In this document: positions 1 through 6,730 of the stretch, piece after piece
How the letters are laid out: the number at the start of each line of letters is the position of its first letter
Numbering within the stretch: the stretch's first letter is position 1
NCBI GenBank assembly: GCA_017453085.1
Contig: JAFTKV010000020.1
Span: forward strand, 1-9,218
Direction of reading: 5' to 3'
DNA from: Clostridia bacterium
GTDB lineage: Bacteria; Bacillota; Clostridia; Oscillospirales; CAG-272
Length of the DNA stretch: 9,218 bases
Notes under the pieces: generated by a model
The model's input: only the letters and a program-made list of their open reading frames with translations
Database searches by the model: none
What the model was told of the DNA's origin: nothing
Made by a program: the position numbers and the translations under genes

Positions 1-941
1 AGGTGGATGCGGTACATCTGGTCTCCCCCATTCCCAATCACGCCGATCAGACCGTTGCCGTTCTGGAGGCGGGCAAGCATTGCGCCTGCACCGTTCCCAT
101 GGCAACCTCTCTGGAGGATCTGCAGCGCATTGTGGACGCTACCAGAAAATCGGGCAAGAATTACATGATGATGGAGACTACCCTCTACACCTATCAATTT
201 TTCTACGCTTCCCAAATGAAAGCAGAAGGCAAATTCGGCAAGATTCAGTTCCTGCGAGGCTGTCATTATCAGGATATGGCAAACTGGCCTTGGTATTGGC
301 TGGGGCTGCCTCCCTTCTGGTACGGCACGCACGCCATTGCCCCGATGGTAGCGCTCTCCGATTCCCGCATTTGCCGTGTCAACTGCTTCGGCTCGGGTAC
401 TATGTCCGAGGAGCTGCAGAAGCAGTATCAGAATCCCTTCCCCATCGAGTCGGCGCTCTTTGAGTTTGAAAACGGACTCAAGGGCGAGGCAACCCGTTCC
501 CTTTTCGAAACGGCTCGCACTTATCTGGAGGGAATGTACGTCTACGGATCGGACGCCTGCTTCGAATGGGGATTTAGAGATTGCGATCAGCCCTACGTCA
601 CCACCGCAAAGGATGCGGAAGAAGGAATCCGCGGCCGCCGCGATCACGTACGGGTCGAGGAGATGCCCAACTATCACACCCGCCTGCCCGAAGAGCTGTG
701 GCGCTTTACCGTGGGCGGCAATTACGATCCGCTGAATCCGCAGGTTTCCCTCACCAAGGGAGCGGGCGGCGGTCATCACGGATCTCACCCTCACTTGGTA
801 CACGAGTTCGTGTCCAGTATCATCGAAGGCAGAAAACCTTGGATCGACGAGGAAATGGGTGCCAACATCACCGCCGCAGGCATCTGCGCTCATCAGTCGG
901 CACTGCAAAACGGTGCTCCCGTGATCGTGCCCAAGTTTTAA
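1..941 (+). CDS. Gfo/Idh/MocA family oxidoreductase, 5'-truncated by window edge
   Basis: This is a cytoplasmic NAD(P)-dependent sugar or polyol dehydrogenase-like protein. About 313 C-terminal residues are visible; the family is usually 350-400 residues, so the GxGxxG Rossmann start lies off the left edge. The codon read at base 3 is an internal GTG, because the homologous stretch (DAVHLVSPIPNHADQ, then an AGKH motif) sits well inside the N-terminal nucleotide-binding domain. The C-terminal alpha/beta domain follows, with a His-rich segment (GGGHHGSHPHLVHEF) late in the protein and the typical family ending NGAPVIVPKF. Where most relatives have Glu-Lys-Pro after AGKH, this protein has Thr-Val-Pro (bases 90-98), so the usual conserved lysine is absent. 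The family call is secure. Substrate and direction are not readable from sequence. The gene converges on the GH127 gene and has its own terminator. Confidence 0.92.
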   Translation, partial: VDAVHLVSPIPNHADQTVAVLEAGKHCACTVPMATSLEDLQRIVDATRKSGKNYMMMETTLYTYQFFYASQMKAEGKFGKIQFLRGCHYQDMANWPWYWLGLPPFWYGTHAIAPMVALSDSRICRVNCFGSGTMSEELQKQYQNPFPIESALFEFENGLKGEATRSLFETARTYLEGMYVYGSDACFEWGFRDCDQPYVTTAKDAEEGIRGRRDHVRVEEMPNYHTRLPEELWRFTVGGNYDPLNPQVSLTKGAGGGHHGSHPHLVHEFVSSIIEGRKPWIDEEMGANITAAGICAHQSALQNGAPVIVPKF

Positions 942-956
942 TTGACTATATTCTAT

Positions 957-994
957 CACAAAAGCTGTCCGAATGGACGGCTTTTGTGAATTTT
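957..994 (+). terminator. Rho-independent terminator of the oxidoreductase gene
   Basis: A 14-bp stem (957-970 with 975-988, one T-G wobble) closes a GAAT tetraloop. It begins 15 nt after the TAA stop and is followed by AATTTT on the plus strand. The minus-strand side lacks a T run, so it mainly serves the plus-strand gene. Confidence 0.85.
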
Positions 995-1030
995 GGGGAT
1001 AAATCTTCAATAGCAGAATAAACAACCACG

Positions 1031-1054
1031 GGGATGCCGCTTGTGCGGCATCCC
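1031..1054 (-). terminator. Terminator of the GH127 gene
   Basis: A perfect 10-bp GC-rich stem (1031-1040 with 1045-1054) encloses a 4-nt loop, 15 nt past the stop codon of the minus-strand GH127 gene. On the minus strand it is followed by CGTGGTTGTTTATT, a weak T tract. On the plus strand TTTGAGGTTTTG follows, so it may act in both directions as a back-up for the convergent gene. Confidence 0.75.
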
Positions 1055-1069
1055 TTTGAGGTTTTGCTG

Positions 1070-4000
1070 TTATTTCTTTTGCTTGCGAATGACAAGCACA
1101 ATCACGATGACAATCGCTACTGCTGCTACGCATCCCAGACAAATCAGCAAGATCGTCGCAGTCGGAGTCTTCTCTGCTTCGTGAGGCGTATCCACCACGG
1201 AATTTTCGTCAGAATCACCCGGCTCGGCAGGCGTATCGGGCTGATCAGTAGGATCACCTGCAGGATCATCGGCAGGATCGTCCTTGGGATCATCGGTGGG
1301 ATCTTCTATGGGAGTATCCGCATCGATCTTGCTTCCGTATACTTCAATCTCTGCGCAGGATGCATGACCTGCCTGTGCATTGGCTTTACCCAGCACGCGG
1401 ATGCCCTCGCAATCCACCGCCTTGCTGAGCGTAAAGATATACACCTCGTTCACCGGCATTTGCTCGGCCTGAGAGTCACCGGGATATTCGGGGGTGAGTT
1501 TGCTTTCCACATCGGTCCACTTGCCATCAATCAGCACCTGCACGTAGGGAGCCGCGCCGAACCAGCCGCCGTCCCACCAGTGACCGCCCTCGTAGAATGC
1601 GATATGGGTGACAGAATAGCTTTGATCGAACTGTACGCCGAACCATTGGATCTTCTCTCTCGAACCAAGCAGATCGTTGAAGGTAGCACCGAAGGTATCG
1701 AACTGACGGGAGCTGTCTCCGTAGGATTTCACGCCGTCTACGATCACCGCAATGTCACGGCTACCCTCTCCACGGGGATTCTGTGCATTGGTGGAGGCAG
1801 TATATTTCGCCCCCAGTGTCTTCAGCTCTACCGAATCACCCAGTGAAACGGGATAGGTATCAATGAGCGCAGGATCCTCTGCCAGCCAAACGTAAACCGA
1901 GCTGCCGCCACGGTTAGAGCGGGCATAGAAGGGGATCATCGTCAGGGTGTAGGTGTCTGAGGTAGTCTCGCCGGTCATAATCGAGGCGTCGGCGGTCAGG
2001 GCAATCACACCGCCGTACAGATCGTCGATCCTCTTTTCGGTGAATTTGCTCTCTTTGGGAAGTACCACAGACAAGCCTGCTTCGCCCTGGAAGGTCATGG
2101 GATTGTCTATACCTTCCATACAGTAGACGATGGGGCCTCTCTGAATCGCCACACGGCCTTCGTTGGAAATCACGTTTTCATTGGCGTACACACGAGTCGG
2201 CGTTACGTCTGCAGAGATGGAAACGGTATCACCGTTCCGGAAGCCACCCTTGATCACGGCATAGCCGTTTTCTGTTTCGTAGGCAACTGCTTTGCCGTTT
2301 ACCAGAATCTTGGTGTCGGCAGACCAATCGGGTAAGCGAAGCAGGAGCGTATCCAAATGCTCCGCACCCTCGGTGATGGTCAGGGTAGCACTTCCCTCTT
2401 GCACCCAGCTTGCAACCTGCTGCAGCTTCACGTCTCCGGAGGTCAAATGCAGCGTAGCGGTATTGCCGATGAACTGATTCACGTAAAGGTCGTCATCGGA
2501 ATAAGAATAAATGTAGCGAGGCAGATTGCCGAAGATCAGCAGACCGTATTTGGTACAGCAAGGAACGGCGTGCCATTCATATCGGGAGGAAGTATTGGTG
2601 GCCAGCGGATTGGTGTAGAAGAAGCTGGTACCGTCGGTGCCGATACTGCCCAGCAGATTGTTGTACAGAGCCCGTTCAACGGTATCATGATAACGGGAAT
2701 CGGAGAACATCAGCGAAAGGCTGTCGCTATACTGGATCAGCGCACCCGAGGTACAGCTTTCACTGTAGGCTTCATTGGGCAGATGATAGTCACCGCCAAA
2801 GCCCTCGTAGGAATGCACACTACCCGTGCCGCCGGTGATGTACATTTGCTTGTTTACGGTGTTTTCCCATAAACGGTACGCCGCATTGGTGGCACCCAAA
2901 TCGCCGCTGAGCCGTCCGTACTCGGCAAGACCGAAGTAGTACAGCGTTGCCACAACCGAGTGACCGGTAGCGGTACGGAGCTGATCGTAAGGGATATGGT
3001 CGTTGGAATAACTGCCATATTTGGCATTGTTCACACGGACGGGATCGGTGAACACGCCGTGATAGGCCAGCAAATAATGAAGCAGCTCGGTATAGTCGGC
3101 GGTATCGCACTCCAGATCCTTCAGATACTCGTCCTCCAGCACCTGGGGATTCTTTTCCAAAAATTCCACCATAGCGGCAATGTTATACTCCACGCCGGTG
3201 TGGAAGGAAACGAAGTTCCGCTTACCGTGATCGGAGTAATCCACTGTGAAATTCAAGAAGCGCAGGGCAACCCGCAGCATACGGGCGTCACCGGTGGCCT
3301 CGTAGTAGGCAATGCCGAATTCCAACAGATAGCCCAAATTGAACAAATCCATTGCGGCAGATGCACGGGAGGTCTCGCCAAACACCTTACCGTCGGTCAT
3401 CAGCAGATTGTAAACGCTGAAATAGCCGCTGGCTTCGCTTTCGGAAGCGGCAAAAATGTGATCCACATAACCGGAAATCTGTTTTTCCAGCGCATCGTTG
3501 GGATACTGTCTGAGCAGACGGCAAGCACCTGCCATTGCGGCGTAAAAATCACTCTCGCCCCAAGTCATGGAGCCTACGTAATTCTTGGTATTTCGGTTGC
3601 CTGCCGCAACCTTATCGAAGTTCCGCAGATTGTCGTGAGTCTTGGTCACCCAAGATTCCAGCACGTAGGGGGCGGTCACTTCGCAAAAATGCCGGAGCTT
3701 ATCGTTCCAGAACGGATCGTCGATAAGCACGTCATCCAGCTCGGGATGCTGCAGGGCTACGTCAGAGGTGGTAAACCGCAGGGTAACCGTGCGCACTGCA
3801 CCGCCGGGATAGGTCACCTCGATCTTCGTCGTTCCGGGGATGGACTCTGCGGGAATAACCTTGACAGCTGCATCCTGGTAAGGAGCCTCCGCGGTCACTG
3901 AGGGAACTTCGGTAGTTCCCTCAGGAAGCACGCGGTAGTAATCCTCTGCAAAGGGATTGAACTCCGACAGCGCCTCTCCGTCTATACTCAGCGAAGAAAG

Positions 4001-4837
4001 CAGTTGTACGGTAGACAGCGATGCCTCACGGGACACCTCGCCTGCCAAATTGATCTCCTCACCGCTCAGAACCTTGGAATACACACGCACCTCATCCATA
4101 GAGCCGTTGAAGGTGCCGTCATTCCATATGGCGGTCTTGCCCAAAAACGCCTTACGGATCGACCAATCCTCCAGGTTCTCGGTCACTTCAACGCTATTAA
4201 TGAAGGCGGCGTTCACGTACAGCTTTACTTCTTTGCCGTCATAGGTGATCGCCACGTGGTGCCAATCGGAATAAACTGCATTAGGGATCATTCCCTCGCT
4301 TTGAATCGCAACGCGCTTACTCGAATTGGAGTACAACTCGGCAGAATAACCGGTTCTTGCCGATCCGGTATTGGCCATCAGATGGAGCGTTTTGCCGCCC
4401 CCTGCTTCGATGGCAAAAATGCGCGCATAACTGCCCACCGATTCTACATCAGCCTTCACCCACGCCATTACGGTGAGTGCGTTGTGATTGACAGCTTCAA
4501 CGGGCATTTCCATATACGCATCGTTGCTTCCGTGGTTACTGCTGTCAAATTGGATTGCCTGTCCGAATTTGCCCTCTGTCTGAGAAACCTTTCCCATCGG
4601 ATTGCCGTCATACTGATGGCTGCCCGAGTCCTTTCCCAGCTTATCCCCGTCTTCGAACTGATAATGCAGCTCCAAATACTCCTCCAAGTCGGGGCCCTCA
4701 TCGGCAAACGCCAACTGCAGAGATGCTCCCAGTACCCCAAAGAGCGAGGATGCCATGGAAACAGAAAGAATCGCCGCCAGCACTTTCGCTCGGAGACTGA
4801 AAGCGCAGGTTTTCAAACCGTGGAATCGTTTTTTCAT
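1070..4837 (-). CDS. Membrane-anchored GH127 (DUF1680) glycosidase with LamG-like and F5/8C-like domains
   Basis: This is a 1255-residue surface glycosidase. Residues 1-45 are a signal peptide (MKKRF, hydrophobic core, cleavage near AFA|DEG). Residues about 54-265 are a LamG/concanavalin-like domain, and 275-355 a cadherin-like beta-sandwich. The GH127 (DUF1680) module runs about 365-985 from DPFWNDKL. Family members such as the beta-L-arabinofuranosidase HypBA1 use Zn2+ held by Glu, Cys, Cys, Cys; here E693-S-C695 and C760-C761 match, with C760 the expected nucleophile. A Glu in SYEGFG is a candidate acid/base. An F5/8C-like domain follows (about 995-1168), then an Asp/Pro-rich linker, a transmembrane helix (about 1228-1250) and RKQKK. 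There is no LPXTG. The start is the ATG with AAGGGAG 7 nt upstream; TTG and ATG codons at 4861 and 4858 are in frame but lack a good RBS. The likely substrate is a beta-L-arabinofuranoside or another plant glycan; the exact sugar is uncertain. Confidence 0.92.
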   Translation of the reverse strand: MKKRFHGLKTCAFSLRAKVLAAILSVSMASSLFGVLGASLQLAFADEGPDLEEYLELHYQFEDGDKLGKDSGSHQYDGNPMGKVSQTEGKFGQAIQFDSSNHGSNDAYMEMPVEAVNHNALTVMAWVKADVESVGSYARIFAIEAGGGKTLHLMANTGSARTGYSAELYSNSSKRVAIQSEGMIPNAVYSDWHHVAITYDGKEVKLYVNAAFINSVEVTENLEDWSIRKAFLGKTAIWNDGTFNGSMDEVRVYSKVLSGEEINLAGEVSREASLSTVQLLSSLSIDGEALSEFNPFAEDYYRVLPEGTTEVPSVTAEAPYQDAAVKVIPAESIPGTTKIEVTYPGGAVRTVTLRFTTSDVALQHPELDDVLIDDPFWNDKLRHFCEVTAPYVLESWVTKTHDNLRNFDKVAAGNRNTKNYVGSMTWGESDFYAAMAGACRLLRQYPNDALEKQISGYVDHIFAASESEASGYFSVYNLLMTDGKVFGETSRASAAMDLFNLGYLLEFGIAYYEATGDARMLRVALRFLNFTVDYSDHGKRNFVSFHTGVEYNIAAMVEFLEKNPQVLEDEYLKDLECDTADYTELLHYLLAYHGVFTDPVRVNNAKYGSYSNDHIPYDQLRTATGHSVVATLYYFGLAEYGRLSGDLGATNAAYRLWENTVNKQMYITGGTGSVHSYEGFGGDYHLPNEAYSESCTSGALIQYSDSLSLMFSDSRYHDTVERALYNNLLGSIGTDGTSFFYTNPLATNTSSRYEWHAVPCCTKYGLLIFGNLPRYIYSYSDDDLYVNQFIGNTATLHLTSGDVKLQQVASWVQEGSATLTITEGAEHLDTLLLRLPDWSADTKILVNGKAVAYETENGYAVIKGGFRNGDTVSISADVTPTRVYANENVISNEGRVAIQRGPIVYCMEGIDNPMTFQGEAGLSVVLPKESKFTEKRIDDLYGGVIALTADASIMTGETTSDTYTLTMIPFYARSNRGGSSVYVWLAEDPALIDTYPVSLGDSVELKTLGAKYTASTNAQNPRGEGSRDIAVIVDGVKSYGDSSRQFDTFGATFNDLLGSREKIQWFGVQFDQSYSVTHIAFYEGGHWWDGGWFGAAPYVQVLIDGKWTDVESKLTPEYPGDSQAEQMPVNEVYIFTLSKAVDCEGIRVLGKANAQAGHASCAEIEVYGSKIDADTPIEDPTDDPKDDPADDPAGDPTDQPDTPAEPGDSDENSVVDTPHEAEKTPTATILLICLGCVAAVAIVIVIVLVIRKQKK

Positions 4838-4844
4838 CGTTATT

Positions 4845-4851
4845 CTCCCTT
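4845..4851 (-). promoter_or_regulatory. RBS deciding the GH127 start
   Basis: AAGGGAG on the minus strand lies 7 nt before the ATG at 4837. It also lies inside the longer reading frame that opens at 4861, so the shorter, signal-peptide-first product is favoured. Confidence 0.8.
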
Positions 4852-4893
4852 CTTGCATCAAAAACGCTGAACAAATCGCATCTTTATATAATT

Positions 4894-4923
4894 ATTGTAT
4901 CACAAAAAAGGCTTCGAATCCAA
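4894..4923 (-). promoter_or_regulatory. Putative sigma-A promoter of the GH127 gene
   Basis: On the minus strand, TTGGAT (4923-4918) is followed after 18 nt by TACAAT (4899-4894), which is preceded by TGA, giving an extended -10 (TGATACAAT). The -10 is strong and the -35 weak (3 of 6). It would give a leader of about 50 nt before the GH127 ATG, so this gene can be transcribed apart from the upstream cohesin operon. Confidence 0.6.
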
Positions 4924-5190
4924 TTTACAATTCACACAACACTATGTATATTTCGGCAAAGACATCCGGCGTTAGCACCCGACCCTCGATCGACGTGAAG
5001 CAATCTTCAATCCTTGCAAGCCTCCCGCTGCCCTGCTCTGTGGAGCCGCACCTTGGACTGGTCACAATCATTTGTGCACACAGTCCGTCCGGGCGGATTG
5101 AAATTTCAATCCACTCTTCCCCACCGGCAACCGCAGTGCGTTCGAACAAAGTGCGAGAGGACGAGGCCTCCTCCCTCACCTTGCAAGAGA
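4924..5190. other. Unassigned intergenic block with palindromes
   Basis: About 267 bases lie between the operon terminator and the GH127 promoter. No gene here is convincing. It holds an 18-bp perfect palindrome (5095-5112), an adjacent near-palindrome CCGTCCGGGCGG (5085-5096), a short hairpin CACAA-TCAT-TTGTG (5063-5076) and TCGATCGA (near 4987). Frames on both strands stay open across much of it, but without a credible start or RBS. It could be a decayed gene, an interspersed repeat or a regulatory region. Confidence 0.5.
5095..5112. repeat. 18-bp perfect palindrome
   Basis: GGATTGAAA is followed directly by its exact reverse complement TTTCAATCC with no spacer. It lies about 170 bp upstream of the GH127 promoter. 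The shape fits a dimeric regulator's operator, but no regulator gene is in the window and no second copy was noticed here. Confidence 0.6.
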
Positions 5191-5242
5191 AAACACCCCC
5201 TCGCTCAGCAAGCGTTATCGCTTGCGAGTGAGGGGGATGTTT
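5191..5242 (-). terminator. Strong terminator of the M23-dockerin/cohesin operon
   Basis: A long hairpin: 5196-5206 plus 5208-5214 pair with 5219-5236 around a TTAT loop, giving 18 bp with one bulged A and one G-T wobble. It can be extended by AAACA/TGTTT past a second bulge. It starts 4 nt after the cohesin stop codon, and on the minus strand TGTTTTCTCTT forms the T tract. Confidence 0.88.
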
Positions 5243-5246
5243 GGGT

Positions 5247-6713
5247 TTACCGTTTCTTTTTGCCAACGACCAGCATCACAGCGGCGCCGACTACGGCACC
5301 GATCAAAGCGCCGATCAGGAGCGAGATGACGGAGAAGCCGCTACCGTCTGCAGGAGTGCTGTCCCCGTCGGGATCATCCTCGGTCTTATCAGGAACGGTC
5401 ACGGTGACTTCTTTCTCTACCAGCTCCAGCTCAACCGTCTTCACGTAGCCGCATTCGGTGCATGTGTAGGTCTTCTGCCCTGCCACGGTGGAGGTGGGCT
5501 CTTTCACAACCTTACCGCCGTCATAGGTATGGACTGCCTTCTCGGAATACTCACCGCACTTGCAGGTCTTCCGGTGACCGTCAGCGTCGGTGATATAGTC
5601 GCCTGTGTACTCATGCTCATGAGCCTTGGCGGGAGCGATCTCGTATGCACAGACCGTACAAAGCTGAGGCGTCTCTTCCGTTGCCTCCGCTCCGGGAGTG
5701 TGCGCAATCACCTCATCCTTGGCTCCGCAAACCGCACAAGCGTGCCAGTGACCGCTCTTGTCGGAGGTCCAGCCATCTGTATACGTGTGAGTCACCGTGC
5801 GAGTGTGTCCGCAGACGTTACAATCGGTATCGCAAACATTGTCATAGATGTGTGCTGCCTCATCGGCTCGGTCATCACAAGTAGAGCAATCGTGCCAGTG
5901 GGATGTATCATCGCTGAGCCAATCACCGGTAGGCTTATGGGTATGTCCCAGTGCCTTTTGGATCACGTAGCCACAGGTGGTACAGGTCTGAGGCGTATTC
6001 TCAGTAGCTGCAGGACCGGGCGTATGTACCGCTTCGTCCTTCTTTACCTTACAAACCGAGCACTCGTGCCAATGCTTGGAAGAATTATTCGACCAAGTGG
6101 TTTTGTAGGAATGAGTGATAGTGCGGGTATATCCACAGTCGTCGCACTTGGTATCACAGGCGTTGGAAAAGCCGTGATTGGCCGTTTCCTTGTTGCCGCA
6201 AACAGAACAGGTACGGCTGTGGGAAGTACCGCTCACACTGCTCCATTTGGAATAGCTATGCTTGCAGTTGACTGTGACCTTGCCGCTGTTGTTGGTCACG
6301 GAAATGTCTGCATTGGAACCGTCTTTGAGCTGGAGAGTTATTTTCACGGTCGACGCCCCGAAGGCAGCGTTGCTCTTCACCTTAAAGGTAGCGGTAAAGA
6401 CCTTGCCGCTGATCTGGGTGCCTGCCGTATAAGCAAATGCACCCTTATTGCCGGTAAAGGTGGAGAGCATGGTGCCTGTGACGTTCCATTCGCCCTTCAT
6501 AAGCTCCAGCACGCTTGCGTCGTAGGACACCTCGATACCGCCCGAGCCCACCGTCACCCCTTTTGCAAGGGTGACAGTGAGGGTAATAGTCTCGCCTCTG
6601 CCTGCAGAAACGCTGTTGACGTTGGCGGTTGCGCCTGCGGCAAAGACGGGTAAGAGGGACAATACCGTCAGCAGCAACACCGCCAGAATAGGAATTAATA
6701 GTCTCTTTTTCAT
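5247..6713 (-). CDS. Membrane-anchored single-cohesin protein with His/Cys-rich repeat stalk
   Basis: A 488-residue surface protein that would capture dockerin-bearing partners. A signal peptide (1 to about 26, MKKRLL plus a hydrophobic core) precedes one cohesin domain (about 29-149): GRGETITLTVTL, the IEVSYDASVLELM strand and the VFTATFKVKSNAAFG strand are typical. Residues about 151-424 are five His/Cys repeats of about 50 residues with CxxC pairs, three preceded by HWH (HWHECSVC, HWHDCSTC, HWHACAVC). An acidic linker (TEDDPDGD) leads to a transmembrane helix (about 458-484) and GKKKR; no LPXTG is present. The start chosen has GAGGAT 8 nt upstream. An in-frame ATG at 6734 overlaps the TGA of the preceding gene and would add seven residues (MRNEDFI). 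Family knowledge: cohesins bind dockerins with calcium. Inference: it anchors the dockerin protein encoded just upstream. The stalk's function is unknown. Confidence 0.93.
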   Translation of the reverse strand: MKKRLLIPILAVLLLTVLSLLPVFAAGATANVNSVSAGRGETITLTVTLAKGVTVGSGGIEVSYDASVLELMKGEWNVTGTMLSTFTGNKGAFAYTAGTQISGKVFTATFKVKSNAAFGASTVKITLQLKDGSNADISVTNNSGKVTVNCKHSYSKWSSVSGTSHSRTCSVCGNKETANHGFSNACDTKCDDCGYTRTITHSYKTTWSNNSSKHWHECSVCKVKKDEAVHTPGPAATENTPQTCTTCGYVIQKALGHTHKPTGDWLSDDTSHWHDCSTCDDRADEAAHIYDNVCDTDCNVCGHTRTVTHTYTDGWTSDKSGHWHACAVCGAKDEVIAHTPGAEATEETPQLCTVCAYEIAPAKAHEHEYTGDYITDADGHRKTCKCGEYSEKAVHTYDGGKVVKEPTSTVAGQKTYTCTECGYVKTVELELVEKEVTVTVPDKTEDDPDGDSTPADGSGFSVISLLIGALIGAVVGAAVMLVVGKKKR

Positions 6714-6719
6714 TATAAA

Positions 6720-6725
6720 ATCCTC
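6720..6725 (-). promoter_or_regulatory. RBS of the cohesin gene
   Basis: GAGGAT on the minus strand lies about 8 nt before the ATG at 6713. It lies downstream of the overlapping ATG at 6734, so it supports the shorter start. Both starts could be used if translation is coupled. Confidence 0.65.
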
Positions 6726-6730
6726 ATTTC

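Noticed and set aside
1..941. Oxidoreductase as part of an operon with the GH127 gene
   Set aside because: The two genes are convergent and separated by two hairpins, so they are not co-transcribed.
2960..3901. Plus-strand open frames within the GH127 gene (also 1034-1846 and 4004-4870)
   Set aside because: They are antisense to a full-length, domain-complete GH127 protein and show no recognisable protein features.
5135..5155. TTCGAAC resembling a tRNA T-loop
   Set aside because: Flanking bases do not form the 5-bp T stem on either strand, and no acceptor or anticodon arm is present.
4925..5266. Minus-strand open frame of 113 codons in the intergenic block
   Set aside because: It opens at a TTG inside the cohesin gene's last codons, runs through that gene's terminator stem, lacks an RBS and ends at the GH127 promoter. 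No family was recognised.
5241..6653. Long plus-strand open frame of 470 codons antisense to the cohesin gene
   Set aside because: The opposite strand encodes a signal peptide, a clear cohesin, Cys/His repeats and a membrane anchor. The antisense translation shows no domain and has no promoter or RBS of its own, so it is a shadow.
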